From positions 62,001-126,000 of the forward strand of contig NZ_JACSPM010000003.1 of assembly GCF_014837165.1 (NCBI RefSeq): a stretch of DNA of 64,000 bases. Direction: 5' to 3'. The position numbers and the translations under genes are program-made. Below the pieces are notes generated by a model, which had not been told where the DNA came from, made no database searches, and saw only the letters and a program-made list of their open reading frames with translations. Numbering within the stretch: position 1 is the stretch's first letter; every line of letters starts with the position of its first letter. Positions 33,654 to 43,157 of this stretch are shown piece by piece. Source of the DNA: Microbacterium gallinarum (lineage in GTDB: Bacteria > Actinomycetota > Actinomycetes > Actinomycetales > Microbacteriaceae).

Positions 33654-35203
33654 CTTCACAGCGTCTCGACACGCTCACCAGCTGGTACGCGGACTGGAAG
33701 GGCCTGCGGGTCGCCGTGCTCGGCCTCTCGGTGACCGGCTTCTCGGTCGCCGACACGCTCGCCGAGCTCGGGGCCGAGGTGCTCGTGGTGAGCGAGACGG
33801 CCGACGAGGAGTACGCGCGGCTGGTGCCGGTGATCGGCGCCCGGCTCTGGACCGGCGCGCTCGACACCGTGCCGCAGCACCTCGCGGACTTCGCGCCCGA
33901 GGTCATCGTCGCCTCGCCCGGGTTCGCGCCGGGGCATCCGCTCATCTCGTGGGCCCGCGATGCGGGCATCGCGCTGTGGGGCGACATCGAGCTCGCGTGG
34001 CGCGTGCGCGACAAGGTCACGCGGCCGGACGGCACGCCCGCCGAGTGGGTGCTGATCACGGGCACGAACGGCAAGACCACCACCGCACGGCTCACCGCGT
34101 CGATGCTCGTCGCCGGCGGACTGCGTGCGGCGCCGGTGGGCAACATCGGCACCCCGGTGCTCGACGCGGTGCGCGACCCGAACGGCTTCGACGCCCTCGT
34201 CGTCGAGCTGTCGAGCCACCAGCTCTGGTACCTCGGCCTGCAGGACGGACCCGCGCCGCTGTCGCCGCACGCCGCCGTGTGCCTCAACCTCGCCGACGAC
34301 CACCTCGAGTGGCACGGCTCGTTCGAGGCGTACCGCGACGCGAAGGCCCACGTGTACGACAACACGCGCGTCGCGTGCGTGTACAACAAAGCGGATGCCG
34401 CGACCCGCGCGATGGTCGAGGACGCCGAGGTGGTCGAGGGCGCACGCGCCATCGGCTTCGACCTCGGCGTGCCCGGGCCGAGCGACCTCGGCGTCGTGGA
34501 CGGGATCCTCGTCGACCGCGCGTTCCTCGAGGATCGCCGCACCAGCGCGCTGGAGCTCACGACGGTTTCCGAGCTCGCCGAGCTCGGTCTCGCCGCGCCG
34601 CACGTCGCGGCGAACATCCTCGCTGCAGCGGCGCTGGCCCGCTCGCTCGACGTCGCCCCTGCCGACATCCGCGACGCCCTGCGCGGCTTCCGCCTCGACC
34701 CCCACCGGATCGAGGTCGTCGCGCAGCACGCGGGCGTGACGTGGGTCGACGACTCGAAGGCGACCAACCCGCACGCCGCGGCATCGTCGCTGACGGCCTA
34801 CCCCGGTGCGGTGTGGATCGTCGGCGGTCTGCTGAAGGGCGTCGACATCGCGACACTCGTCTCGGAGCGGGGCGCCGGCGCCAAAGCCGCGATCGTGATC
34901 GGCACGGATCGCACCGCCATCCTCGCCGCGTTCGAGCGACACGCGCCCGCGGTGCCGGTCTGGGAGGTGGACGACGCCGAGACTGAAGAGGTCATGACGC
35001 GGGTCGTCGAGCTGGCGGCCGGGATCGCGCGTGACGGGGACGTCGTTCTGCTCGCCCCCGCCGCGGCATCCTTCGACCAGTTCTCGTCCTACGCGGACCG
35101 GGGCCGGCGGTTCGCGGCGGCGGTGAAGGAACGGATCGGAACGGGGGCCGGCGATGAGCACGACGCAGTCGCGGGCCCGTCAGACCCCGACGACACCGCC
35201 TGA
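33650..35203 (+). CDS. murD: UDP-MurNAc-L-alanine-D-glutamate ligase
   Basis: Adds D-glutamate in precursor synthesis. 517 residues, somewhat longer than E. coli MurD. N-terminal Rossmann-like domain (RVAVLGLSVTGFSVADTL), ATP loop ITGTNGKTTTARL, NIGTPVLDAV, VVELSSHQL, and the C-terminal HRIEVVAQHAGVTWVDDSKATNPHAAA. ATG at 33650 overlaps the mraY stop. The last 50 bases overlap ftsW; the extra C-terminal residues after VKERI are hydrophilic and probably disordered. Confidence 0.95.
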   Translation: MTSQRLDTLTSWYADWKGLRVAVLGLSVTGFSVADTLAELGAEVLVVSETADEEYARLVPVIGARLWTGALDTVPQHLADFAPEVIVASPGFAPGHPLISWARDAGIALWGDIELAWRVRDKVTRPDGTPAEWVLITGTNGKTTTARLTASMLVAGGLRAAPVGNIGTPVLDAVRDPNGFDALVVELSSHQLWYLGLQDGPAPLSPHAAVCLNLADDHLEWHGSFEAYRDAKAHVYDNTRVACVYNKADAATRAMVEDAEVVEGARAIGFDLGVPGPSDLGVVDGILVDRAFLEDRRTSALELTTVSELAELGLAAPHVAANILAAAALARSLDVAPADIRDALRGFRLDPHRIEVVAQHAGVTWVDDSKATNPHAAASSLTAYPGAVWIVGGLLKGVDIATLVSERGAGAKAAIVIGTDRTAILAAFERHAPAVPVWEVDDAETEEVMTRVVELAAGIARDGDVVLLAPAAASFDQFSSYADRGRRFAAAVKERIGTGAGDEHDAVAGPSDPDDTA

Positions 35204-36422
35204 CGCCTCGGCCCGCGGCGGCGGCCTTGCCGCGCGGGTGTCGCTGGGGCGTGTGTTCGCTCCGGTGCCCAGCGAGTTCCTGCTGATCTCGTCGACGGCG
35301 CTTCTGCTGACGTTCTTCGGGCTGGTGATGATCCTGTCGGCCACGTCCGCCGTGGCGACCGCTGCCGGGCTGCCTCCGTACGAGGCCGTGCTCAAGCAGG
35401 CGATCTTCGCCATGATCGGCGTGCCGCTGATGTTCATCGCCAGCCGGGTGCCGGTGTCGTTCTGGAAGCGCATCGCGTGGCCCGCGCTGATCTTGGCCAC
35501 GGCGTTCCAGCTGCTGGTGTTCACGCCGCTGGGCATCGACAACGACGGCAATCGCAACTGGATCAACATCGCCGGCATGCAGGCGCAGCCGTCGGAGTTC
35601 CTCAAGCTGGCACTCGCGCTGTGGCTGGGGTTCATCCTCTTCCGCAAGCAGACGCTGCTGAGCAAGTGGCAGCACGTCTTCATCCCGATCGTGCCGGTGT
35701 CGGTCGCGGTGTTCGCGACGGTGCTCGCCGGTCACGACCTGGGCACCGTGATCGTGCTGGTGCTGATCCTGCTCGGCGCGCTCTTCTTCTCGAACGTGAA
35801 GCTGCGGCTGTTCGTGATCCCGCTCATCCTCGCGATCGTGGGCATGGCGGTGTTCGCCGTGACGAGCCCCAACCGCATGCGGCGCATCATGAGCTTCCTC
35901 GACCAGAACTGCATCGCCGACTACCTCGACTCGTGCTACCAGCCGCTCCACGGCATCTGGGGCCTCGCGAACGGCGGCGTCTTCGGCCTGGGGCTCGGCA
36001 ACTCGCGCGAGAAGTACGACTGGCTGCCCGCCGCCGCGAACGACTACATCTTCGCGATCGTCGGCGAAGAGGTCGGCCTCATCGGCTGCGCCGTCGTCCT
36101 CGCCCTGTTCGCGCTCTACGCCGTCGGCGCGTTCCACGTGATCCGCAAGACCGATGACCCCTTCGTGCGCATCGTCGCCGGTGCCATCACCGTGTGGATC
36201 GTCGGCCAGGCGCTCATCAACATCGGCGTCGTACTCCGCGTCTTTCCGGTGCTCGGCGTGCCGCTCCCGTTCATGTCGCAGGGCGGAACCTCGCTCGTCT
36301 CGGTGCTCGTCGCCTCGGGCGTGCTGCTGTCGTTCGCCCGCACCCTGCCCGCCGCGGTGGCCAAGCGCCAGGCCGCGATCGAGGCCGCCCGCGCCTCACG
36401 GGCGGCCCGCGCGGCCCGCTGA
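35154..36422 (+). CDS. ftsW: peptidoglycan glycosyltransferase FtsW (SEDS)
   Basis: Septal glycan polymerase working with FtsI. 422 residues, about ten membrane helices after a 40-residue basic/Pro-rich N-terminus. SEDS motifs: NRNWINIAGMQAQPSEFLKLALALWLG (with the conserved Glu), GHDLGTV (catalytic Asp), GLGLGNSREKYDWLPAAANDYIFAIVGEE and PFMSQGGTSL. The start at 35154 lies inside murD (50-base overlap, different frame). The C-terminus is an Ala/Arg-rich helix. Confidence 0.95.
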   Translation: MSTTQSRARQTPTTPPDASARGGGLAARVSLGRVFAPVPSEFLLISSTALLLTFFGLVMILSATSAVATAAGLPPYEAVLKQAIFAMIGVPLMFIASRVPVSFWKRIAWPALILATAFQLLVFTPLGIDNDGNRNWINIAGMQAQPSEFLKLALALWLGFILFRKQTLLSKWQHVFIPIVPVSVAVFATVLAGHDLGTVIVLVLILLGALFFSNVKLRLFVIPLILAIVGMAVFAVTSPNRMRRIMSFLDQNCIADYLDSCYQPLHGIWGLANGGVFGLGLGNSREKYDWLPAAANDYIFAIVGEEVGLIGCAVVLALFALYAVGAFHVIRKTDDPFVRIVAGAITVWIVGQALINIGVVLRVFPVLGVPLPFMSQGGTSLVSVLVASGVLLSFARTLPAAVAKRQAAIEAARASRAARAAR

Positions 36423-36470
36423 CGCTCCTGCCGTGACGCGCCGGCCACCGTCGGGCGTCCCAGGCCGGCC

Positions 36471-36507
36471 GCCCGACCGGGCGGCTTCGGCGCCCGACCG
36501 GGCGGCT
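36471..36507 (+). repeat. 21-bp tandem repeat before murG
   Basis: GCCCGACCGGGCGGCT occurs at 36471-36486 and again at 36492-36507, spaced by five bases. The second copy runs directly into the TAGGCT hexamer of murG. Confidence 0.7.
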
Positions 36508-36512
36508 AGGCT
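36507..36512 (+). promoter_or_regulatory. -10 hexamer for murG, leaderless spacing
   Basis: TAGGCT, six bases, then the GTG at 36519: an internal dcw promoter. Confidence 0.6.
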
Positions 36513-36518
36513 CGTCGG

Positions 36519-37604
36519 GTGACGACGTATCTGCTCGCCGGCGGCGGCACCGCCGGACACGTCAACCCGCTTCTCGCCGTGGCCGATGCGCTGCGTGCGC
36601 AGGATCCCGACGCCGAGGTGCTCGTGCTCGGCACCCGCGAAGGCCTCGAAGCCCGGCTCGTGCCCGAGCGGGGCTACGAGCTGCTCTTCGTCGACAAGGT
36701 GCCCTTCCCGCGCCGTCCCGACTCGGCGGCCGCGGCCTTCCCGGTGCGGTTCCCGCGCGCGGTGAACCAGGTGCGCTCGCACATCGCGACGCGTGGCGTC
36801 GACGTGGTCGTCGGCTTCGGGGGCTACGCGTCGGCACCCGCCTACGTCGCCGCCCGCCGCGCACGCGTGCCGTTCGTCGTGCACGAGGCCAATGCCCGGC
36901 CGGGTCTCGCCAACGTGCTCGGCGCGCGCACCGCGGCCGCCGTCGGCGTCGCGTTCGACGGCACGCCGCTCAAGCGCTCCCGCGTGGTCGGGATGCCGCT
37001 GCGCCGCGAGATCGTCGAGCTCGACCGCGCCGCGCGCAGGGCCGAGGCGGCGGTGCACTTCGGGCTCGACCCCGAGCGCCCCGTCCTGCTGGTGTTCGGC
37101 GGTTCGCTCGGCGCGCAGCGCCTCAACGAGGCGTTCGGCGAGGGCCACGGCGCGGCGTGGCGCGATGTGCTCGCCGCAGGCTGGCAGCTGCTGCACGTGA
37201 CGGGGGAGCGGTCGACGCTCGCCGACCCGGGCGCTCCCGGCTACGCCGTGCGCCGCTACGTCGACCGGATGGATCTCGCGTTCGCCCTCGCCGACCTCAT
37301 CGTCTCGCGCGCCGGCGCCGCGACGGTGAGTGAGATCAGCGCGCTCGGGATCCCGGCCGTCTACGTTCCGTACGCCGTCGGCAACGGCGAGCAGGCCCTC
37401 AACGCCTCGTCGGCTGTCCGCGCCGGCGCAGCCATCCTCATCGCGGACGCCGACTTCACGGGCGACCGCGTGCGCAGCGACGTCGTGCCGCTGCTGGCCG
37501 ACGAAGGCCGTCGCGCGGCCATGACGGCGGCCGCGGCATCCGTCGGCACTCGCAACGGCACCGAGAACGTGGTCGCCCTCATCGACGTCGCCCTCGGGCG
37601 CTGA
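36519..37604 (+). CDS. murG: UDP-GlcNAc:lipid I N-acetylglucosaminyltransferase
   Basis: Converts lipid I to lipid II on the inner membrane face. 361 residues, GT28. N-terminal GGGTAGHVNPLLA glycine-rich loop, VVGFGGYASAPA, HEANARPGLAN, then the C-terminal donor-binding domain with VFGGSLGAQRLNEA, SRAGAATVSEISALGIPAVYVPY and GNGEQALNA. GTG start at 36519 has its own leaderless-type promoter, so murG can be expressed apart from ftsW. Convergent with the GntR gene. Confidence 0.95.
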   Translation: MTTYLLAGGGTAGHVNPLLAVADALRAQDPDAEVLVLGTREGLEARLVPERGYELLFVDKVPFPRRPDSAAAAFPVRFPRAVNQVRSHIATRGVDVVVGFGGYASAPAYVAARRARVPFVVHEANARPGLANVLGARTAAAVGVAFDGTPLKRSRVVGMPLRREIVELDRAARRAEAAVHFGLDPERPVLLVFGGSLGAQRLNEAFGEGHGAAWRDVLAAGWQLLHVTGERSTLADPGAPGYAVRRYVDRMDLAFALADLIVSRAGAATVSEISALGIPAVYVPYAVGNGEQALNASSAVRAGAAILIADADFTGDRVRSDVVPLLADEGRRAAMTAAAASVGTRNGTENVVALIDVALGR

Positions 37605-37610
37605 CCGGGG

Positions 37611-37982
37611 TCAGGCGCTCCCCGGATCACCGCCGCGCAGCGCCGCCGCGGCGAGCGCGAGAGCGTCATCGGGGTCGATCCGCAGGCTGCGGATCTGCTC
37701 GGCGAACACCGTCGCCGCCTGCTGCGCGGCCCGGTGCGCCGGATCGTCGCTGAACGACACGAAGGTCCCGTTGCGTCCGCGGGTCTCGATGACACCGGAT
37801 GCCTCGAGCTCGCGGTACGCGCGGGCGACGGTCCCGGGCGCCAGGCCGAGGTCTTCGGCCAGGCGTCGCACCGTGGGCAGGCGCTGCCCCGCCGCGAGCT
37901 CGCCGGACGAGATCGCGTCGACCAGTCCGCCGCGCAGCTGCTCGAACGGCGGGACGGGTGAGGCGGAGTCGATCGTGATCAT
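37611..37982 (-). CDS. GntR-family regulator, YtrA subtype
   Basis: 123 residues. N-terminal winged HTH (PFEQLRGGLVDAISSGELAAGQRLPTVRRLAEDLGLAPGTVARAYRELEASGVIETRGRNGTFV) followed by only about 45 residues, the short helical dimer domain typical of YtrA regulators. Those normally sit with ABC transporter genes, but none is here; the gene is inserted on the opposite strand between murG and murC. ATG start with AGGAGG. Divergent from a lipoprotein gene, with an inverted repeat at 38017-38033 that overlaps both -10 regions. Confidence 0.88.
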   Translation of the reverse strand: MITIDSASPVPPFEQLRGGLVDAISSGELAAGQRLPTVRRLAEDLGLAPGTVARAYRELEASGVIETRGRNGTFVSFSDDPAHRAAQQAATVFAEQIRSLRIDPDDALALAAAALRGGDPGSA

Positions 37983-38016
37983 GCGGGACCTCCTGCGGGC
38001 GGTGCTCGGTGCGGCT

Positions 38017-38033
38017 CACGGTAGCGTGCCGTG
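38017..38033. promoter_or_regulatory. inverted repeat and overlapping divergent -10 elements (gntR/lipoprotein)
   Basis: CACGG (38017-38021) and CCGTG (38029-38033) around seven bases. Minus-strand TACCGT (38018-38023) and plus-strand TAGCGT (38022-38027) both fall inside. A candidate operator for the adjacent GntR protein. Confidence 0.45.
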
Positions 38034-38108
38034 GTGCGAGACGATCGTCCCGCGGCGGACACTCACACACGAGGGGCCGCGTGCGGTCGATCGAGCCCGG
38101 GAGGCGGC

Positions 38109-38576
38109 ATGTCCGAGAGGTTCCACTCACGCCCGTTCGCGATGGGCGTGATGCTGCTGACGGCCCTCGCGCTGGCCGGCTGCGCCACGGGTGGCGGGGC
38201 GCCCGGCGGCACGCCGAGCCTCGACGGCCGGCAGGCGCCCACCGTCCGGACCGAACCCGACACCCCCGCGTCCTTCACCGACCGCATCCCTCTCCCCTCG
38301 TGCGGCAGCGTCGAGCTCGGGCAGGCGGAGGCGATTCCGCAGGATGCCATCGACTGCCTGACGGATGCCGGCGCCCAGGGCGCCGAGCTGGTCGTGACCA
38401 CGCTGACGGTCGAGGGCGACGAGATCGTGACGTACTACCGGGCGCTTCCGGAGGGCGGCATCGAGGTCTTCACCGACATGACGAAGGACGCGTTCGGCGG
38501 TGGCTGGGCGCACGAGGTGTGCGCGGACGCGACGACGGTCGGCGAGTACGGCGGCTGCGCCGAGGCGACGGGCTGA
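38109..38576 (+). CDS. hypothetical lipoprotein
   Basis: 155 residues. Signal peptide with lipobox LALAGC (lipidated Cys near residue 24), a Gly/Pro-rich linker, then a small extracytoplasmic domain with three further cysteines (PSCGSVELG, IDCLTDAGAQGAELVVTTLTVEGDEIVTYYRALPEGG, EVCADATTVGEYGGCAE), probably disulfide-bonded. ATG at 38109 chosen for GGGAGGCGGC just upstream. No family recognised. Divergent from the YtrA-type GntR, which may control it, and inside the dcw cluster, so a wall or envelope link is possible (inference). Confidence 0.8.
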   Translation: MSERFHSRPFAMGVMLLTALALAGCATGGGAPGGTPSLDGRQAPTVRTEPDTPASFTDRIPLPSCGSVELGQAEAIPQDAIDCLTDAGAQGAELVVTTLTVEGDEIVTYYRALPEGGIEVFTDMTKDAFGGGWAHEVCADATTVGEYGGCAEATG

Positions 38577-38631
38577 GGCGGGGAGCGCGCCCGGACGGGC
38601 GCGCCGGGGCCACGGCATCCCGACCCCAACT

Positions 38632-38637
38632 TAGGAT
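38632..38637 (+). promoter_or_regulatory. -10 hexamer upstream of murC
   Basis: TAGGAT nine bases before the ATG at 38647; the transcript would have a leader of only a few bases. Confidence 0.45.
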
Positions 38638-38646
38638 TGACGGGTC

Positions 38647-40065
38647 ATGATCAGACCCGACCTCACCCTGCCCATCCCCGAGAACATCGAGGCCGCCCAC
38701 TTCATCGGCATCGGCGGCTCCGGCATGTCGGGCCTCGCGCGTATGTTCCTCGAGCGCGGCATCCGTGTCTCGGGCTCGGACCGGGCCGACAGCACGGGCC
38801 TCCGGGAACTGGCGGCGCTCGGCGCCACGGTGCACGTGGGGCATGACGCCGCGAACCTGCACGACGATGTCGACACCGTCGTGCACACCGGTGCCATCTG
38901 GCCCGAGAACCCCGAGTTCGTGCTGGCCAAGGAGCGCGGTCTGCACGTCATCCACCGGTCGCAGGCGCTCTACTGGCTCATCGGCGGCCGCCGCCTCGTC
39001 TCGGTCGCGGGCGCCCATGGCAAGACGACCTCGACGGGCATGATCGTGACCGCGCTGCGGACGCTCGACACCGACCCCACGTTCGTCAACGGCGGCGTCA
39101 TCGCCCAGCTCGGGGTGTCGAGCGGCAGCGGCACCGACGAGCTCTTCGTCATCGAGGCCGACGAGTCCGACGGCACGTTCCTGCTCTACGACACGTCGGT
39201 CGCGCTCATCACCAACGTCGACCCCGACCACCTCGACCACTGGGGCTCCGCCGACGCGTTCTACGACGCCTTCGCCCGCTTCGGCAACGAGGCCCGTGAG
39301 GCCGTGGTCATCTCGTCCGACGACCCGGGTGCGCGCCTCGTCACGGAGCGGCTCACGCACGAGCGTGTGGTGACCTTCGGCGAGGCGGCCGACGCCGCGG
39401 TCCGCGTCGCCGACATCCGCACCGAGGGTCCGGTGTCGTTCACGATCAGCCACGACGGCGCCACGGTCGCCGGCCGGCTGCCCATACCCGGCGCGCACAA
39501 CGCGATCAACGCCACCGGCGCCGTCGCGGTGCTGCTGACCCTCGGGTTCGAGCTCGAGCCCGCTGTCCGTGCGGTCGAGGAGTTCGCGGGCACGGTGCGC
39601 CGCTTCGAGCTGCACGGCACGAAGCGCGGCGTCAGCGTGTACGACGACTACGCCCATCACCCGACCGAGGTCGCCGCCGCGCTGGCCGCCGCGCGCACGG
39701 TCGTCGGCGAGGGCCGGATCATCGCCATCCAGCAGCCGCACACGTACTCGCGCACGCAGGAGATGTACCGCGAGTTCGCGCAGGTGCTCGAGACGCACGC
39801 CGACCACACCGTGATGCTCGACGTCTACGGCGCCCGCGAGGATCCGGTGCCCGGTGTGACCGGCGAACTCGTCAGCGGCGCCTTCACCGACCCCGCGCAC
39901 GTGCACTACGTGCCGGACTGGCAGGAGGCGGCCGACTACACCGCGTCGGTGGCGCGCGACGGCGACTACGTCATCACGCTCGGCTGCGGCAACGTCAACC
40001 TCATCATCCCGCAGGTGCTCGACGCCCTCGGCCGCTCCACGTCCCACGCGAACCCGGGGGAGTAG
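38647..40065 (+). CDS. murC: UDP-N-acetylmuramate-amino acid ligase MurC
   Basis: Adds the first amino acid of the stem peptide (L-Ala in most bacteria; glycine in species with B-type peptidoglycan, as in Microbacterium). 472 residues. N-terminal [16 protein letters not shown] loop [46 protein letters not shown] and the C-terminal [11 protein letters not shown] and [12 protein letters not shown] start at 38647. Whether this enzyme takes Gly or Ala cannot be read with confidence here. Confidence 0.95.
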   Translation: MIRPDLTLPIPENIEAAHFIGIGGSGMSGLARMFLERGIRVSGSDRADSTGLRELAALGATVHVGHDAANLHDDVDTVVHTGAIWPENPEFVLAKERGLHVIHRSQALYWLIGGRRLVSVAGAHGKTTSTGMIVTALRTLDTDPTFVNGGVIAQLGVSSGSGTDELFVIEADESDGTFLLYDTSVALITNVDPDHLDHWGSADAFYDAFARFGNEAREAVVISSDDPGARLVTERLTHERVVTFGEAADAAVRVADIRTEGPVSFTISHDGATVAGRLPIPGAHNAINATGAVAVLLTLGFELEPAVRAVEEFAGTVRRFELHGTKRGVSVYDDYAHHPTEVAAALAAARTVVGEGRIIAIQQPHTYSRTQEMYREFAQVLETHADHTVMLDVYGAREDPVPGVTGELVSGAFTDPAHVHYVPDWQEAADYTASVARDGDYVITLGCGNVNLIIPQVLDALGRSTSHANPGE

Positions 40066-40071
40066 CACCGG

Positions 40072-41076
40072 ATGCGCCGCCCGTCGCCTCTCCCGCCGCC
40101 CGTCGGCGGCGAGACACGGCGTGCCGCCCCTGCGGGCGAGACGGCGTCTGCGGACCACGACACCGATCGCGCGGTCGACGAAGCCGGCGACGCGCCGGTC
40201 ATCCCGCTCGAGTCCGCTGAGGCGTTCGGCGGCGCGGGCCGCGCCGCTCCCGCACCGCTCCCGACATCGGTGGGCGGCACGAGCGGTTCGGACGCCTCCT
40301 TCGCCGACGACGCGGTGGGGATCCGCGAGGTGTGGCGCGCCGCGCGCGCCCGTCGCAAGGCCCTGCGTGCCGAGGTGCGGCGATTCACGGCGCGCCAGCG
40401 ACGACGCCGTGCGGTCTGGATCGGGGTGACGGCATCCCTCCTCATCCTCGCCCTCGCGACGATCGGCGCGGCGTACAGTCCGCTGTTCGCGGTGGAGACC
40501 ATCACGGTGGAGGGCGCGCGGCAGCTCGACGAGGCGGAGGTGCGGGCTGCGCTCGGGGACCAGCTCGGCACGCCGCTGCCGCTCGTCGACGAGAGCGCGG
40601 TGAAGGCGGCTCTGGTCACCTTCCCGCTCGTGCAGTCGTACACGCTCGAGGCGAGGCCGCCGCATGAGCTCGTCGTGCGGATCGTGGAGCGCCTGCCGAT
40701 CGGCCTGATCGAGACTCCCGCCGGCTACACGCTGGTCGATGCCGCCGGTGTCGCGCTGTCCACCACGCAGACCCCGATGACCGGCGTGCCCATCCTCGAC
40801 ATCCGCGGCGGCGTCTCGTCCGACGCGTTCACCGCGGCCGGGCGGATCATGCAGTCGCTGCCCGCAGAGATCCGGTCGCAGGTCACCGGCGTCATGGCCT
40901 CGACGCCCGACGACGTGAGCCTGCGTCTCGGGGGCACAAGGACGACCGTCGTGTGGGGGAGCGCCGATGACTCCGCGATGAAGGCGCTGACCCTCGGCAA
41001 GGCGATGGTCTCGCGCCCGCCCGCCGGCGTGAGCGTCTACGACGTGTCGTCCCCGACGGCGATCGTCATCCGCTGA
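40072..41076 (+). CDS. ftsQ: cell division protein FtsQ (DivIB)
   Basis: Bitopic divisome protein, 334 residues. A long cytosolic N-terminus of about 120 residues (Pro/Ala/Glu-rich, then Arg-rich), one membrane helix (AVWIGVTASLLILALATIGAAYS), then a POTRA domain (FAVETITVEGARQLDEAEVRAALGDQLGTPLPLVD) and the FtsQ beta domain with the ERLPIGLIETPAGYTLVDAAGVAL motif. ATG start six bases after murC. It lies just before ftsZ but a 168-base gap with promoter-like elements separates them. Confidence 0.93.
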   Translation: MRRPSPLPPPVGGETRRAAPAGETASADHDTDRAVDEAGDAPVIPLESAEAFGGAGRAAPAPLPTSVGGTSGSDASFADDAVGIREVWRAARARRKALRAEVRRFTARQRRRRAVWIGVTASLLILALATIGAAYSPLFAVETITVEGARQLDEAEVRAALGDQLGTPLPLVDESAVKAALVTFPLVQSYTLEARPPHELVVRIVERLPIGLIETPAGYTLVDAAGVALSTTQTPMTGVPILDIRGGVSSDAFTAAGRIMQSLPAEIRSQVTGVMASTPDDVSLRLGGTRTTVVWGSADDSAMKALTLGKAMVSRPPAGVSVYDVSSPTAIVIR

Positions 41077-41158
41077 CCCCCTCACGACGCCGTTATCGGA
41101 CGGGATGTCGCGACACGCCCACCCCGGTCCCGGCCGGGTGGCGGCATCCGCTTACCTT

Positions 41159-41207
41159 CAATTCAGGAATTGCATACCGGGCAATTCTTTATACCTCTAC
41201 TAGAGGT
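41159..41207 (+). promoter_or_regulatory. ftsZ upstream control region with two palindromes
   Basis: An AT-richer island within GC-rich DNA. CAATTC-AG-GAATTG is a perfect palindrome (41159-41172), with a third half-site CAATTC at 41182-41187. ACCTCTA-C-TAGAGGT is a second perfect palindrome (41193-41207) overlapping a candidate -10 (TATACC, 41190-41195). Likely ftsZ promoter and operators; FtsR is a candidate binder (inference). Confidence 0.55.
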
Positions 41208-41244
41208 TGAAGGTTTCGACAGGTCCAGGGCTACGGAGGCCGGC

Positions 41245-42387
41245 ATGAGCCAGAACCAGAACTACCTCGCCGTCATCAAGGTGGTCGGGGTCGGCGGAGG
41301 CGGCGTCAACGCCGTCAACCGCATGATCGAGCTCGGCCTGCGCGGCGTCGAGTTCATCGCCATCAACACCGATGCCCAGGCGCTGCTGATGAGCGACGCC
41401 GACGTCAAGCTCGACGTCGGCCGCGAACTCACGCGCGGCCTCGGCGCCGGCGCCGACCCCGAGGTCGGGCGACGCGCGGCAGAGGATCACGCCGAAGAGA
41501 TCGAAGAGGCCCTGCGCGGCGCCGACATGGTCTTCGTGACCGCCGGCGAGGGCGGCGGCACGGGCACGGGCGGTGCGCCGGTCGTGGCCAAGATCGCCAA
41601 GTCGATCGGTGCGCTCACCATCGGTGTCGTCACCAAGCCGTTCTCGTTCGAAGGGCGCCGCCGCCAGCAGCAGGCCGAGACCGGTGTCGGCAAGCTGAAG
41701 GAAGAGGTCGACACCCTCATCGTGGTGCCCAACGACCGCCTCCTCGAGATCAGCGATCGCGGCATCTCGATGATCGAGGCGTTCGCGACCGCCGACCAGG
41801 TGCTCCTCGCCGGTGTGCAGGGCATCACCGACCTCATCACCACGCCGGGTCTGATCAACCTCGACTTCGCCGACGTGAAGTCGGTCATGCAGGGAGCGGG
41901 TTCGGCCCTCATGGGCATCGGCTCGGCGAGGGGAGCGGACCGCGCGATCAAGGCGGCCGAGCTCGCCGTCGAATCGCCCCTGCTCGAGGCGTCGATCGAG
42001 GGCGCGCACGGCGTGCTGCTGTCGATCCAGGGCGGCTCGAACCTCGGCATCTTCGAGATCAACGACGCCGCGCAGCTGGTCAAGGAGGCGGCGCACCCCG
42101 AGGCGAACATCATCTTCGGAACGGTGATCGACGACACCCTCGGCGACGAGGTGCGCGTCACGGTCATCGCCGCGGGCTTCGACGGCGGCGAGCCGCAGCA
42201 GCGTATCGAGCCGATCACCGCGTCGCGGATCGTGACGACGCCCGCCGTGCCGGCGCTGCCCGCCGACGAGGCGGCCGCGCAGGAGCGCGAGGCCGAGCCG
42301 GTGTCTGTGGGCGCCGCCCTTCCCGAGTCCTCGTTCGACTCGGCATTCGGCGACGACGACCTCGACATCCCCGACTTCCTCAAGTAG
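41245..42387 (+). CDS. ftsZ: cell division protein FtsZ
   Basis: Tubulin-like GTPase that forms the Z-ring. 380 residues: [20 protein letters not shown], the tubulin signature GGGTGTG at residues 103-109, [11 protein letters not shown] (T7 loop), then a variable linker and the conserved C-terminal peptide [11 protein letters not shown] that binds SepF/FtsA-type partners. ATG at 41245 with ACGGAGG; the in-frame start 75 bases upstream would add residues absent from homologs. Its own regulatory region precedes it. Confidence 0.97.
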   Translation: MSQNQNYLAVIKVVGVGGGGVNAVNRMIELGLRGVEFIAINTDAQALLMSDADVKLDVGRELTRGLGAGADPEVGRRAAEDHAEEIEEALRGADMVFVTAGEGGGTGTGGAPVVAKIAKSIGALTIGVVTKPFSFEGRRRQQQAETGVGKLKEEVDTLIVVPNDRLLEISDRGISMIEAFATADQVLLAGVQGITDLITTPGLINLDFADVKSVMQGAGSALMGIGSARGADRAIKAAELAVESPLLEASIEGAHGVLLSIQGGSNLGIFEINDAAQLVKEAAHPEANIIFGTVIDDTLGDEVRVTVIAAGFDGGEPQQRIEPITASRIVTTPAVPALPADEAAAQEREAEPVSVGAALPESSFDSAFGDDDLDIPDFLK

Positions 42388-42417
42388 TCCGTCGACGAGC
42401 TCAGAGACCGACACGCC

Positions 42418-43125
42418 GTGCCAGACGCCTCTGAGCTCGCCGGAGTGCTCGCCGATCGTCTCGCAGACGTCGACGAGCGGATAGCGGATGCCGCGCGCGC
42501 GGCCGGGCGGGACCCGGCCGCGCTCACGCGCATCGTCGTGACGAAGTTCCACCCCGTGTCGCTCGTGCGCGAGCTCTATGCGCTCGGCGTGCGCGACATG
42601 GGGGAGAACCGCCAGCAGGAGTTCTCGGCCAAGGTCGCCGAGGTCGGCGACCTCACCGACCTGCACTGGCACTTCATCGGGCAGGCGCAGACCAAGAAGG
42701 CGCGGGCGATCCGGGCCGCGGCATCCGTTGTCCACTCCGTCGACCGCGAGAAACTCGCCGACGCCCTGCATGCGGCCGCCGGCCCGGACGCGTCTGTGCT
42801 CGACGTGCTTCTTCAGGTCAACCTCACCGACGACCCCGGCCGCGGCGGGGTCGCGCCGGTTGATCTCGAGGGTCTCGCCACCCACACCGCCGCGCTGCCC
42901 AGCCTGCGCGTGCGGGGCATCATGGCGGTCGCACCGCTGGATGTCGCGCCCGAAGCCGCCTTCGCGCAGCTGCCGGGCCTCGCCGACACCGTCCGGGCGG
43001 TCGTGCCGGACGCGGACTGGATCTCCGCCGGAATGACGGCGGATTTCGCCGAAGCGATCGCCGCAGGCGCGACACACCTGCGGATCGGCTCGGCAATCAC
43101 GGGCCCGCGGCCCCTGCACGGTTAA
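42418..43125 (+). CDS. YggS/PLPBP-family PLP homeostasis protein
   Basis: PLP-binding alanine-racemase-fold protein, monomeric and without known catalysis, involved in vitamin B6 and amino acid homeostasis. 235 residues. The PLP lysine is Lys43 in VTKFHPV, followed by [19 protein letters not shown] (family WHFIGxLQxNK), [15 protein letters not shown] and the phosphate-binding [28 protein letters not shown] start at 42418. Standard position between ftsZ and sepF. Confidence 0.92.
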   Translation: MPDASELAGVLADRLADVDERIADAARAAGRDPAALTRIVVTKFHPVSLVRELYALGVRDMGENRQQEFSAKVAEVGDLTDLHWHFIGQAQTKKARAIRAAASVVHSVDREKLADALHAAAGPDASVLDVLLQVNLTDDPGRGGVAPVDLEGLATHTAALPSLRVRGIMAVAPLDVAPEAAFAQLPGLADTVRAVVPDADWISAGMTADFAEAIAAGATHLRIGSAITGPRPLHG

Positions 43126-43157
43126 CCTCGGAACAGATGAGCACTACGGAGGATGCG

